In this document: positions 49,203-58,616 of the stretch, piece by piece
How positions within the stretch are numbered: the first letter of the stretch is position 1
How the letters are laid out: each line of letters starts with the position of its first letter
NCBI GenBank assembly: GCA_905479945.1
Contig: CAJQOP010000007.1
Coordinates: forward strand, 1-64,000
Reading direction: 5' to 3'
DNA length: 64,000 nucleotides
From: an uncultured Glaciecola sp.
GTDB taxonomy: Bacteria; Pseudomonadota; Gammaproteobacteria; Enterobacterales; Alteromonadaceae
Position numbers and translations under genes: made by a program
The notes under the pieces: model-generated
The model's database searches: none
What the model was told of the DNA's origin: nothing
What the model saw: the letters and a program-made list of their open reading frames with translations, nothing else

Positions 49203-49503
49203 GTATCAACAGGTCGTAAATGCCTGCATTGAACTGCAAAATCTAGGAAAGAAGCCAAGTGTTGGCATGATAAAGGCAAAGCTATTATCGCCCTTACCTA
49301 TTCCAATTATCATCAAAGGTCTGAGTTATTGGAAGGAGTATAAGCATACCCTTAAAATAGATGCGCTACCGCAACTGGCAGTGCCCATTGTTTCAACTCA
49401 CGATGTTTTAAGCGAGCGCGTTACGCAATTGGAAAGTGACCTTGTGTTGTTGCGATCAGAACTTAAAGCCTTGCAACGGCGTCTCGAGGACGAAGGGCCT
49501 TAA
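49192..49503 (+). CDS. Small protein with predicted helix-turn-helix and coiled coil
   Basis: The 103-residue protein has an N-terminal helical region (VVNACIELQNLGKKPSVGMIKAKL) resembling a winged-helix or KfrA-type DNA-binding start. Its C-terminal heptad-rich helix includes LSERVTQLESDLVLLRSELKALQRRL. I do not recognise the family. Its 3' end overlaps the convergent syd gene by 41 bases. The ribosome binding site is poor because tandem repeats run into the start codon. Confidence 0.65.
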   Translation: MKPEYQQVVNACIELQNLGKKPSVGMIKAKLLSPLPIPIIIKGLSYWKEYKHTLKIDALPQLAVPIVSTHDVLSERVTQLESDLVLLRSELKALQRRLEDEGP

Positions 49504-50044
49504 TAAAGCTAGCCAAATCACTGGCCAAGACTTCCGTTGGTATTTTACCCACTTGCTCCAGCATCACATTGCCTGAGGCCACTTCAAGACTGATAATAAA
49601 ATCATCTTGATCGGTAGTTGCAAAAAATAAGGTTTCAGGCTGTTTTAGTCGACGCTTCATCAAAACATGGGAAATTAAGTTTTTTTGTAGTCGTTCGAAA
49701 TCATCTTTATTCCAAGCTTGCAATATATCGAGTTCACCGCGATCAGTTTGGGCTGGTAAATCATGGCTGTAATACCTGCAAAATAGAGCTTCTAACTGCG
49801 GATCAATGTCGACTTCGAGCGCTTTTGCCAAATCACCTAAATGTGTGTTTTTTGGCTGCAAGCTCGGCGCCCAATAAACCTCAGTTCCATCATCAATGCT
49901 CGAAAGCTCAGCTTCAGATACTTGTATGCATGGTGATAACCAGTCGGCATCAAACTCAGTTACCATCTGCCTGTTGTCATTGCCTACGAGGTCGATATAA
50001 GAATTAATGAAGTTATCTAAATTATCAACAAGTTGATTTGTCAT
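49463..50044 (-). CDS. syd: SecY-interacting protein Syd
   Basis: Syd binds SecY on the cytoplasmic face and is thought to check assembly of the SecYEG channel. The 193 residues match the family: EVYWAPSLQ, LQAWNKDDFERLQKNLISHVLMKRRLKQPETLFFATTD. It is divergent from queF, as in E. coli, where syd and queF are neighbours. Confidence 0.93.
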   Translation of the reverse strand: MTNQLVDNLDNFINSYIDLVGNDNRQMVTEFDADWLSPCIQVSEAELSSIDDGTEVYWAPSLQPKNTHLGDLAKALEVDIDPQLEALFCRYYSHDLPAQTDRGELDILQAWNKDDFERLQKNLISHVLMKRRLKQPETLFFATTDQDDFIISLEVASGNVMLEQVGKIPTEVLASDLASFIKALRPRDAVARL

Positions 50045-50233
50045 GAAGTGTATTGGCCTTAATAGCGTATTGAGTTAGTCATAATTCGGCTTGAAAACAA
50101 ACAATCAAAAAATTAATTCGTATGTTGATCCCGACATTTAGCAAAACATGATAAATTAGCAGCTCATCTAAGTATAGCTTTGATGGTAACACCTTTTCTT
50201 TATTGTTATTTTTGATGCCTACAGGAGACATCT

Positions 50234-51097
50234 TTGGACCATTTATCACTGGGTAAAATAGTTGAATATGCCCAAGAATACGACAACAGCTTATTACAGC
50301 GTGTTCCGCGCGCGTTAAGTCGCGACGCCATCAAGCTGCCTTCTAAGCTGCCCTTCCACGGGCACGATATTTGGAATGGCTATGAGTTATCTTGGCTGAA
50401 CCCCAAAGGCAAACCGCAAGTTGCTATATTGCGTTGTGAAGTCCCTGTAACATCGCCAAATTTAATAGAATCTAAATCGTTTAAATTGTATTTAAATAGC
50501 TTTAATCAAAGTAAATTTAGCTCTGTCGATGAAGTAAGTCATACACTGCAAGCGGATCTTAGCGTTTGTGCCGGTGAGCCAGTGACTGTAACCGTAATAC
50601 CTTCATCAGCATTCGATGCGATACGTTTTGGCACTTTTGAAGGAACCTGCATTGATGGTATGGATATCGAAATTGATGACTTTGATATAACACCCGCCCT
50701 GCTTCTGGAAAGCGGTCATAGTCAAAACAGCAGCACATCCGACAGCGCTGAATCAAAATCACCAACAGCTGATGTGGTATCGGAAACCTTAGTAAGCCAC
50801 TTGCTGAAATCGAATTGCTTAATTACGAATCAGCCTGATTGGGGTAGCATTCTAATTAAATATAGCGGTAAGCCGATATCCCATGAAGGCTTATTACGCT
50901 ATTTAATTTCTTTCAGGCAACACAACGAATTTCATGAGCAATGTGTTGAACGTATTTTTTATGACATATTGCAGCAATGCAAACCAGAGAAATTGACCGT
51001 TTACGCAAGGTATACGCGTCGTGGTGGATTGGACATTAATCCCTTTCGTTCAAATTTTGAAGCTCCATATGAAGATGCTCGCTTAGCTCGGCAATAA
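50234..51097 (+). CDS. queF: NADPH-dependent 7-cyano-7-deazaguanine reductase
   Basis: QueF reduces preQ0 to preQ1 in queuosine synthesis. This is the long bimodular type (287 residues). The first half has [14 protein letters not shown]. The second half has the active-site Cys195 in [34 protein letters not shown] and [14 protein letters not shown]. The start is TTG with AGGAGA upstream. Confidence 0.97.
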   Translation: MDHLSLGKIVEYAQEYDNSLLQRVPRALSRDAIKLPSKLPFHGHDIWNGYELSWLNPKGKPQVAILRCEVPVTSPNLIESKSFKLYLNSFNQSKFSSVDEVSHTLQADLSVCAGEPVTVTVIPSSAFDAIRFGTFEGTCIDGMDIEIDDFDITPALLLESGHSQNSSTSDSAESKSPTADVVSETLVSHLLKSNCLITNQPDWGSILIKYSGKPISHEGLLRYLISFRQHNEFHEQCVERIFYDILQQCKPEKLTVYARYTRRGGLDINPFRSNFEAPYEDARLARQ

Positions 51098-51265
51098 GTG
51101 CAATAGCCAAAAATCTAAATTAGCTATATTCTTATGAACACACAGACGGAACTTGCGTTAAAAGCATTGCTAGATAAAGCATTTGAGAAAGTAGATTTGA
51201 TCCTACATAAAGCAGAATAATTAGGGTGGGATCAGACATTATTTAAAGAGATTTAAGGAAACTAG

Positions 51266-52627
51266 ATGACAACAGTGCAACTAAACCCAGTCGGTTGGAT
51301 GAGTCAATTATCCCAGCTTGAAGTCAGCCTCTTACAGCAATCAACGCAAAGCGATTTGTACGGTATTTTCAGAAATTGTTGCCTTGCGGTTCTAAATAGC
51401 GGCGTTGAAGAAGATAACTACCATAATCTATTCGCCCCTTATGATGACTTCGATGTACGTTTAGTTAGGCGTGAACGCGGAGTCAAAATTGAACTGATCA
51501 ATCCACCGGAAGTGGCATTTGTTGATGGAAAGTTAATTACAGGCGTGCATGAACACTTGTTCGCTGTATTGCGTGACATGCTTTACATGGGAACAAAACA
51601 CAGTACTAATTTTGAAAAACTCATTGAAGCACCAAGTCAGCTCACCACGCATGTGGTTTTTGACATGTTGCGCCATGCTAACGCGATATCACAAGACCAA
51701 GCTATCAACATGATAGTGTGTTGGGGCGGCCACTCAATTCGCGAAGAAGAATACAAATACACCAAGTCGGTTGGGTACGAATTAGGCTTGCGTGGCTTTA
51801 ATATTTGTACTGGCTGTGGCCCAGGCGCAATGAAAGGGCCAATGAAAGGCGCAACTATTGGCCACGCTAAGCAACGGATCAAGAATGGCCGTTATTTAGG
51901 TATTTCTGAACCAAGCATTATTGCTGCAGAGCCGCCTAACGCAATTGTAAATGAACTCATTATCATGCCTGACATCGAAAAGCGTCTAGAAGCCTTTGTA
52001 CGAATTTCTCATGCTATTGTGATTTTCCCAGGTGGTGCAGGCACCGCAGAAGAGCTACTTTACCTACTTGGCTTGCTTATGGATGAAGAGAATAAAGATC
52101 AGAAAATTCCATTGATATTAACGGGCCCTGAAAACAGTAAGGCTTATTTTGAAGCTATCGACAAATTTATAGGCGCGACCTTAGGTGCGCAAGCCCAGTC
52201 TAAATACACCATTGTGGTTGGTGATCCAGCTAAAGCCGCTAGATTTATGGCGCAGCAAAAAGAGGCTGTTGAGCAGACCCGACGGGACACTGGAAATTCG
52301 CTAAACTTCAATTGGACATTGAATATATCTGAAGACTTTCAAACCCCTTTCTTTCCAAGCCATGCAAATATGAGCGGGTTAGATTTACGCTTAGATCAGC
52401 CCAAGAGTTCATTAGCAGCCACTCTGCGCAAATGCTTCTCCGGCATTGTTGCGGGCAATGTGAAAGCTGAAGGTATCGAAGAAATCAAGAAACACGGTCC
52501 ATACGAGTTAACCGGTGACCTTGAATTGATGCAAGAGATGGATGTGTTACTTAACTCTTTTGTTGATCAAGGACGCATGAAACTTCCAGGTAGCCGTTAC
52601 GAACCTTGTTATAAAGTAAAAATTTAG
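51266..52627 (+). CDS. ppnN: Pyrimidine/purine nucleotide 5'-monophosphate nucleosidase
   Basis: PpnN (YgdH) hydrolyses nucleotide monophosphates to base and ribose 5-phosphate and in E. coli responds to (p)ppGpp. The LOG-type core shows CWGGHSIREEEYKY, GCGPGAMKGPMKGA and FPGGAGTAEELLYLLG. The length is 453 residues (454 in E. coli), with the N- and C-terminal regulatory regions. It follows queF, a conserved pairing. Confidence 0.95.
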   Translation: MTTVQLNPVGWMSQLSQLEVSLLQQSTQSDLYGIFRNCCLAVLNSGVEEDNYHNLFAPYDDFDVRLVRRERGVKIELINPPEVAFVDGKLITGVHEHLFAVLRDMLYMGTKHSTNFEKLIEAPSQLTTHVVFDMLRHANAISQDQAINMIVCWGGHSIREEEYKYTKSVGYELGLRGFNICTGCGPGAMKGPMKGATIGHAKQRIKNGRYLGISEPSIIAAEPPNAIVNELIIMPDIEKRLEAFVRISHAIVIFPGGAGTAEELLYLLGLLMDEENKDQKIPLILTGPENSKAYFEAIDKFIGATLGAQAQSKYTIVVGDPAKAARFMAQQKEAVEQTRRDTGNSLNFNWTLNISEDFQTPFFPSHANMSGLDLRLDQPKSSLAATLRKCFSGIVAGNVKAEGIEEIKKHGPYELTGDLELMQEMDVLLNSFVDQGRMKLPGSRYEPCYKVKI

Positions 52628-52790
52628 CCTTACGTTTTATTGTTTAGCTTGAGCTATATAAGTTACGTGAATGTTGATGATAGAGCCTATCACTCACCTA
52701 GTGCATGGGGTAAAATGCGCGTCATGAAACGCGCGCATCACTAATTAACTTATATTCACTTACATACTACACAATATTGGAGTGCTCTTG

Positions 52791-53858
52791 ATGATCAACG
52801 ATCAGAAGACAAATGAATTGGCAACGCCAGAAGAAACTAAGCAAGAGTCGGGCGAAAAGCGACACATTACCATTATTCGCGGCGATGGTATCGGCCCTGA
52901 CATTATTGATTCAGCAATACAGGTACTCGACAAAGTAGGCTGCAACTTCGCTTACGATTATGCCGATGCAGGCTTAATGGCACTTGAAAACCACGGCGAG
53001 CTTTTACCACAAGAAACTCTCGAGCTAATTGCTAAAAACAAAGTCACCTTGAAAGGCCCACTAACAACGCCAGTGGGTGAAGGATTCACTTCAATAAATG
53101 TGAGTTTGCGTAAACAATTTAAATTATATGCCAACCTTCGCCCGGTAGTCTCGTTTAAAGGCACCAAAGCGCGCTATGAAGACATTGATATCATTACCGT
53201 GCGAGAGAACACGCAAGGAATGTACTCAGGCTTAGGACAAGTGGTTTCAGCCGATGGTAGCGAAGCGGAAGCGGTCAGTAAAATTACGCGTGAAGGCGCT
53301 GAAAAAATTGTGGTGTTCGCTTATGAACTAGCTCGCAGAGAAGGCCGCAAGAAGATAACCGCGGTGCATAAAGCAAACATCTTGAAGTCGACATCCGGTT
53401 TATTCCTAAAAGTGGCTAGAGAAGTAGCCCAGCGCTACCCTGACATTCAATCCGAAGAAATGATTGTTGATAACTGCTGCATGCAACTCGTAATGAACCC
53501 ACATCAGTTTGACATGATTGTGACCACTAATTTATTCGGCGATATTTTGTCGGACCTATGCGCAGGCTTAGTTGGCGGTTTAGGTATGGCGCCGGGCGCA
53601 AACATAGGTGAAGACTGTGCCATTTTTGAAGCAGTGCACGGCTCTGCTCCTGATATTGCAGGCATGAATTTAGCCAATCCTACTTCGGTCATCTTAGCGT
53701 CGATTCAAATGCTAGGGTATTTGAACATGCCCGATAAAGCCGAGCGTATTCGGACTGCACTTGCTGATGTGATTGAGTCGGGTGATCGCACTACGCGTGA
53801 TTTAGGCGGTGAGCACGGAACCAATGAGTTTACTCAGGCCTTATTGGAGCGCTTGTAA
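52791..53858 (+). CDS. NAD-dependent isocitrate dehydrogenase
   Basis: This beta-decarboxylating dehydrogenase has 355 residues. IIRGDGIGPDI opens the fold. TITVRENTQGMYSG-type substrate residues, AVHKANILKSTSGLF and FEAVHGSAPDIAG follow. The short length and NADIDH-like sequence favour the homodimeric NAD-dependent enzyme over the NADP-type Icd or LeuB. The ATG at 52791 follows GGAG at 52779-52782; an in-frame GTG nine bases earlier overlaps that site. A strong terminator follows. Confidence 0.87.
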   Translation: MINDQKTNELATPEETKQESGEKRHITIIRGDGIGPDIIDSAIQVLDKVGCNFAYDYADAGLMALENHGELLPQETLELIAKNKVTLKGPLTTPVGEGFTSINVSLRKQFKLYANLRPVVSFKGTKARYEDIDIITVRENTQGMYSGLGQVVSADGSEAEAVSKITREGAEKIVVFAYELARREGRKKITAVHKANILKSTSGLFLKVAREVAQRYPDIQSEEMIVDNCCMQLVMNPHQFDMIVTTNLFGDILSDLCAGLVGGLGMAPGANIGEDCAIFEAVHGSAPDIAGMNLANPTSVILASIQMLGYLNMPDKAERIRTALADVIESGDRTTRDLGGEHGTNEFTQALLERL

Positions 53859-54191
53859 GCACCCCGGTTATCTGGCGGTTATCTCCCGGTAATCCCCAAC
53901 TCAAATTCGATGACAAAATCGAACTGAATTAATTACTATAGGAGAGCTTCGGCTCTCCTTTTTTATTCCTAATGCGCATCAGGTGTTACAGCCTCTTTTA
54001 TGAGAACTAGTCATGATGACAGTATCAAGGGTGTTTCATTACTTTTAAGATTATATCGTGTCTTTGCGCATTATTCTGGTGACTCATTGCAATCAGCCTA
54101 GCGATTTTCGTTTGATTAAATCATTGAATGCCACGTTCTTTGCTGTGCAAAAACATACATAAAAACTTAACAAACTTAAAAGGAATTAATC
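53859..54191. other. Intergenic region between the isocitrate dehydrogenase and ComEA-like genes
   Basis: The 333 bases contain the terminator at 53940-53964. The promoter region of the ComEA-like gene must lie between about 53965 and 54180. AAAGGA at 54179-54184 is its ribosome binding site. Nothing else was recognised. Confidence 0.5.
53940..53964 (+). terminator. Terminator after isocitrate dehydrogenase
   Basis: GGAGAGC and GCTCTCC enclose a TTCG tetraloop and are followed by T6. This is a textbook rho-independent terminator about 80 bases past the stop. Confidence 0.95.
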
Positions 54192-54515
54192 ATGAAAAAG
54201 CTCAATTACTTATTACTAAGCACCGCAATTTTAGCAGCATGCGCTGTTATGCCAACTCAAGCTGCTTCAACAGCCCTCACTGCAAATACAGCAACGAAAG
54301 CATCTATGAGTCAGGCTGTAGACGCCAAAATTGACATTAACAAAGCAGATGCTGGACAACTAACAGCACTGCCTGGCGTTGGTGTTAAAAAAGCAGAAGA
54401 AATCGTGAAATACCGTGAATTAAACGGTAATTTCAATAGCGTTGACGAACTCGTTAATGTCAAAGGGATTGGGGTGAAGATGGTGGCTAAGATTATTGAT
54501 TTGGTGAAGGTGTAA
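54192..54515 (+). CDS. ComEA-like helix-hairpin-helix protein
   Basis: The 107-residue secreted protein has a signal peptide ending near MPTQAA. A helix-hairpin-helix pair follows: IDINKADAGQLTALPGVGVKKAEEIV and FNSVDELVNVKGIGVKMVAKII. ComEA-type proteins bind DNA in the periplasm during natural transformation; short versions like this are common in gammaproteobacteria. A good ribosome binding site precedes the ATG. Confidence 0.88.
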   Translation: MKKLNYLLLSTAILAACAVMPTQAASTALTANTATKASMSQAVDAKIDINKADAGQLTALPGVGVKKAEEIVKYRELNGNFNSVDELVNVKGIGVKMVAKIIDLVKV

Positions 54516-54540
54516 ATAAAATTGCGCTTGAACTAAAAAA

Positions 54541-54568
54541 AAATAACCGAGCTATTGCTCGGTTATTT
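54541..54568. terminator. Bidirectional terminator between comEA-like gene and manC
   Basis: Twelve-base arms (AAATAACCGAGC at 54541-54552 and its complement at 54557-54568) surround a TATT loop, with A-rich upstream sequence and T-rich downstream sequence. It serves both convergent genes. Confidence 0.92.
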
Positions 54569-54597
54569 ACTATTTTTAAACTGCAAAATCAATCAAG

Positions 54598-56010
54598 TTA
54601 TTTTGGAATTCGACCATATCGATCAGAAAAACGCACAATGTCATCTTCACCTAGGTAGCTTCCTGATTGCACTTCAATCAGTTCCAAAAGGACCTTCCCG
54701 GGGTTCTCTAAAGCATGAACTTCGCCTATGGGAATATAAACTGATTGATTTTCTGCAACTAATGACGTGTTCTCACCGATAGTTACAGATGCTGTTCCAG
54801 AGACAACAATCCAATGTTCGGCTCTATGATGATGCATTTGAACACTTAATTTCTCTCCCGGCTTCACTGTAATTCTTTTAACTTGATAGCGTTCACCAGT
54901 ATCTATTGAATCATAGCAACCCCATGGTCTCAATACTTCACGATGAAATTCAAATTCAGGCCGTTTTTCCTGTTTTAATTGATTTACAACACTTTTAATA
55001 TTCTGCACTTTGTCTTTTGCAGCTACTAGAATAGCGTCTTTAGTTTCAACAACGATAACGTCATCAAGTCCAATTACAGCAATTAATCGTTGTTCTGAAT
55101 TTACGTAACTGTTGTTTACACCCGTTAATATAACGTCGCCCAATACCACATTATTATTGGCGTCTTTATTTTTAGCCGTTTCCCACAATGAGGTCCAACT
55201 GCCAACATCATTCCAACCGGCATCAAGCGTTACCATGCACGCTTTTTCAGTTTTTTCCATAACCGCATAGTCGATTGAATCATCAGGGCAAGCAGAAAAA
55301 GATATTTCATCTACCCGAAGAAAGTCTAAATCACTCTGGGAATTTTCTAATGACTTCTCACAAGCATTTACTATTTCTGGACTTAAGGCTCTTAGCTCTT
55401 CAAGGTAAACACTTGCCTTAAACATGAACATTCCGCTATTCCAAAAGTGCTTTTTACCATCCAAGTATATTTGTGCCGTTTCTATATCCGGTTTCTCGAC
55501 AAATTTCTTTACTTTGAAACCCTCATTATCAAGCGCATCACCAGCTTCAATGTAACCATAACCAATATGTGCTTCAGTAGGGTTAATACCGAATGTTACT
55601 AATTTATCTGCTTGTGCCAATACTGTCGCTTTTTTGATTGCTTCATGAAAAGCAGCTTGGTCTTCAATTAGATGATCAGCGGAAAGAATAAGCAGGATAG
55701 GATCATTGCCTTTCTTTATCTCATTTAACGCAGCTAGCGCAATAGCTGGGGCTGTATTTCGACCTACTGGCTCTAAGATAATTTGGTCAAAAGTTATATC
55801 TGCAGTTCTTAGCTGCTCAGCGGCGAGGAAACGATGGTCTTCGTTACAGATTAATAAAGCGTCCTCAACGTCTTGTTTAGGTAAACGCAATAAAGTCTCT
55901 TGCAGCATAGTGTGTTCAGATGTAAGCGCGAGAAATTGTTTTGGTAAAGCTGCTCGGGATTTTGGCCACAAGCGACTGCCTGTTCCACCGGCTAAGACTA
56001 CAGGTTTCAT
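54598..56010 (-). CDS. manC: Mannose-1-phosphate guanylyltransferase / mannose-6-phosphate isomerase
   Basis: The bifunctional type II enzyme makes GDP-mannose and isomerises fructose-6-P to mannose-6-P. The N-terminal nucleotidyltransferase has LAGGTGSRLWPKSR and FVEKP. The C-terminal cupin has RPWGCYDSIDTGERYQVKRI and VQMHHHRAEHWIVVSG with metal-binding histidines. The length is 470 residues. GDP-mannose feeds gmd further along the window. No manB is present here. Confidence 0.95.
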   Translation of the reverse strand: MKPVVLAGGTGSRLWPKSRAALPKQFLALTSEHTMLQETLLRLPKQDVEDALLICNEDHRFLAAEQLRTADITFDQIILEPVGRNTAPAIALAALNEIKKGNDPILLILSADHLIEDQAAFHEAIKKATVLAQADKLVTFGINPTEAHIGYGYIEAGDALDNEGFKVKKFVEKPDIETAQIYLDGKKHFWNSGMFMFKASVYLEELRALSPEIVNACEKSLENSQSDLDFLRVDEISFSACPDDSIDYAVMEKTEKACMVTLDAGWNDVGSWTSLWETAKNKDANNNVVLGDVILTGVNNSYVNSEQRLIAVIGLDDVIVVETKDAILVAAKDKVQNIKSVVNQLKQEKRPEFEFHREVLRPWGCYDSIDTGERYQVKRITVKPGEKLSVQMHHHRAEHWIVVSGTASVTIGENTSLVAENQSVYIPIGEVHALENPGKVLLELIEVQSGSYLGEDDIVRFSDRYGRIPK

Positions 56011-56165
56011 TATTGTCCTTTGTTATGAATTTCAGGTGTAAATGGTAGATAAAACTGAGGGTTAATTCAATAAGATAAAAGAGGTTACGATGAATTAAAT
56101 CAAATAACGCAAATTAAACACCAACCTCTCAATAAAACCTTATATAAATCACTTAACCATGTCGA

Positions 56166-57053
56166 CTACAGTGTTTTCAAATACGCCTTAAATTCTTCAC
56201 CTAACTCAGGGTGGCGCATTGCATATTCAACGTTGGCTTTCATATAGCCAAGTTTACTGCCGCAATCATGGCTTTTACCTTTCATGTAATATGCATCAAC
56301 TTGTTCGTGTTCCATAAGCGCATCGATAGCGTCGGTCAACTGAATTTCGTCGCCCGCACCAGGAGGTGTTTTAGCCAGCAAATCCCATGTTTTTGCAGAT
56401 AACACATAACGACCCACTACAGCTAAGTCAGATGGTGCGTCTTCCAAATCTGGTTTTTCAATCATTCTGTGCATCTTGCAAGATTCGCCAGGGGCAAGTT
56501 CCTTGCCTTCTAAATCAACGATACCGAATTTAGATACATCTTTTTGTGCGACTTTTTCAACCATTACTTGGCTAACGCGGCTAGTGTTAAATTTAGCAAC
56601 CATATCAGCAAGGTTGTCTTTTTTAAGGTTGCTCGCCACATCGTCAATAATCACGTCGGGTAACACAACTGCAAAAGGCTCATCACCAATCATCGGGTAG
56701 GCACACATAATAGCGTGACCTAAGCCACTTGCTACGCCTTGACGCACATGCATTATGGTGACGCCTTTTGGGCAAATAGCTTTAACTGCATCAAGCAACT
56801 GACGTTTAACACGTTTCTCTAGCGTTGCTTCCAATTCAAACGATGTATCAAAGTGGTTTTCAATGCTGTTTTTACTCGCATGAGTCACCAACACGATTTG
56901 CTTTATGCCGGCTTGCACGCACTCATTCACTACATACTGAATTAGAGGTTTATCGACTACCGGTAGCATTTCCTTTGGGATTGCTTTGGTGGCCGGTAAC
57001 ATTCTCGTTCCCAAACCGGCTACGGGTATTACTGCCTTTGTAACTTGACTCAT
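56166..57053 (-). CDS. galU: UTP-glucose-1-phosphate uridylyltransferase
   Basis: GalU makes UDP-glucose. [33 protein letters not shown] is the family N-terminus (shown as motif [11 protein letters not shown]). VLPDVIIDD and [21 protein letters not shown] follow. The length is 295 residues. It is upstream of manC on the same strand and downstream of ugd, which uses its product. Confidence 0.96.
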   Translation of the reverse strand: MSQVTKAVIPVAGLGTRMLPATKAIPKEMLPVVDKPLIQYVVNECVQAGIKQIVLVTHASKNSIENHFDTSFELEATLEKRVKRQLLDAVKAICPKGVTIMHVRQGVASGLGHAIMCAYPMIGDEPFAVVLPDVIIDDVASNLKKDNLADMVAKFNTSRVSQVMVEKVAQKDVSKFGIVDLEGKELAPGESCKMHRMIEKPDLEDAPSDLAVVGRYVLSAKTWDLLAKTPPGAGDEIQLTDAIDALMEHEQVDAYYMKGKSHDCGSKLGYMKANVEYAMRHPELGEEFKAYLKTL

Positions 57054-57194
57054 AGTTCAATTAATCCTTATTTACTTTTTTAATCATGCTACATAGTGTC
57101 TTAAACTTTCATCGCGCTGCATCAATGAGCTATATCAATATACTATATCAATGCACTAAATCCACTAACTCAATCAACCAACTATAAAAGCCGG

Positions 57195-58535
57195 TTACGA
57201 TGCTTTAACAGATAAGCCTCTGCCGATGGCATAGTAATGCAATTCGTATTCCGAAATTAAGCTTGGCTCAAATAAGTTTCGACCATCAAAAATAACATCA
57301 TCTGTAATTTGAGCTTTTATCAAATCAAAGTCCGGTGCTCTGAACGCTTGCCACTCTGTACAAATAACCAAGCAGCTTGCGCCTAGCAATGTGGCTTCTT
57401 TGGTGCCCATAAGTTTAAGATCAGCACGCGAACCATAAATGCGTTGGGTTTCTTCCATCGCTTCTGGATCATAGGCCTGCACTGTTGCGCCCTGCTCCCA
57501 AAGTTTTTCCATTAACACCCGAGATGAAGCATCACGCATGTCATCGGTATTAGGCTTGAATGATAAACCCCATAAAGCAATGGTCTTGCCTTTAACATCA
57601 CCTTTGTAGTGAGTCATGATGTAATCAAATAATTTCTCTTTTTGACGGTAATTTACCGTTTCAACCGCCTCGAGAATTTTAGCGGTATAACCCACGCCAG
57701 TTGCACTACGAATAAGCGCTTGCACATCTTTGGGGAAACAAGAACCGCCATAACCACAACCAGGGTAAATAAATTGATAACCAATGCGAGGATCACTACC
57801 GATGCCTTTACGCACATTTTCGATATCGGCGCCAAATAGCTCTGCTAAGTTAGCCATTTCATTCATAAAGCTTATTTTGGTAGCTAACATGCAGTTAGCT
57901 GCATATTTGGTTAGCTCTGCGCTTCGCACATCCATTACAATAATCTTGTCACGGTTACGATTAAATGGGCTGTACAGCTCTCTTAACTTCTTCTCAGCAA
58001 ACTCGCTGTCAGTACCAAGAATAATGCGGTCAGGGCGCATACAGTCGTTAACTGCCGCTCCTTCTTTTAGGAATTCAGGATTAGATACCACATCAAAAGT
58101 CACTTCTTTGTTCAATGACGTGAGTGTGTCCAGCACAGTTGCAATAACTTTATCGCCTGTACCTACCGGCACTGTCGACTTGTTGATAATAATTTTATGC
58201 GCTTGCATGTAGGTAGCAATCGTTTTTGCTACTGCCTGCACATATTTAAGGTCGGCAGAGCCATCTTCATCTGGCGGCGTACCCACAGCAATAAATATCA
58301 CTTCACCATGGTTAACACCAAGCTCAGCATCAGTGGTGAATTTCACTCGGCCTTGCTCAAAGTTTGAAGTAACTAAAGGTGTTAAACCAGGTTCGTAGAT
58401 TGGGATAATGCCTTTTTTAAGGTTATCTACTTTGTTTTGGTCTACATCAACGCAAACTACGTCGTGGCCAACTTCTGCTAGTACGGCGGCTTGTACAAGG
58501 CCTACATAGCCGATGCCGAAGACAGTTACTTTCAT
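57195..58535 (-). CDS. ugd: UDP-glucose 6-dehydrogenase
   Basis: Ugd oxidises UDP-glucose to UDP-glucuronate with two NAD+. The Rossmann motif is VFGIGYVGLVQAAVLA. The catalytic Cys is in YPGCGYGGSCFPKDVQAL. NPEFLKEGAAV and LSFKPNTDDMRDASS are also typical. The length is 446 residues. It lies next to galU, its substrate supplier. Confidence 0.96.
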   Translation of the reverse strand: MKVTVFGIGYVGLVQAAVLAEVGHDVVCVDVDQNKVDNLKKGIIPIYEPGLTPLVTSNFEQGRVKFTTDAELGVNHGEVIFIAVGTPPDEDGSADLKYVQAVAKTIATYMQAHKIIINKSTVPVGTGDKVIATVLDTLTSLNKEVTFDVVSNPEFLKEGAAVNDCMRPDRIILGTDSEFAEKKLRELYSPFNRNRDKIIVMDVRSAELTKYAANCMLATKISFMNEMANLAELFGADIENVRKGIGSDPRIGYQFIYPGCGYGGSCFPKDVQALIRSATGVGYTAKILEAVETVNYRQKEKLFDYIMTHYKGDVKGKTIALWGLSFKPNTDDMRDASSRVLMEKLWEQGATVQAYDPEAMEETQRIYGSRADLKLMGTKEATLLGASCLVICTEWQAFRAPDFDLIKAQITDDVIFDGRNLFEPSLISEYELHYYAIGRGLSVKAS

Positions 58536-58616
58536 TTTTTCGCCTTTATATATTTGTAAGTCATAAAATTAAAGAGGTCGTTGTGACAATCAAATTAATA
58601 AATGAAATATAAAATT

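Noticed and set aside
51134-51220. 28-codon frame (MNTQTELALKALLDKAFEK...) between queF and ppnN.
   Set aside because: Very short, no clear ribosome binding site and no recognisable relation; probably chance.
51221-51265. GTGGGATCAGACATT, resembling sequence seen near REP-type transposases.
   Set aside because: No transposase or repeat structure is present around it; the resemblance alone is not evidence.
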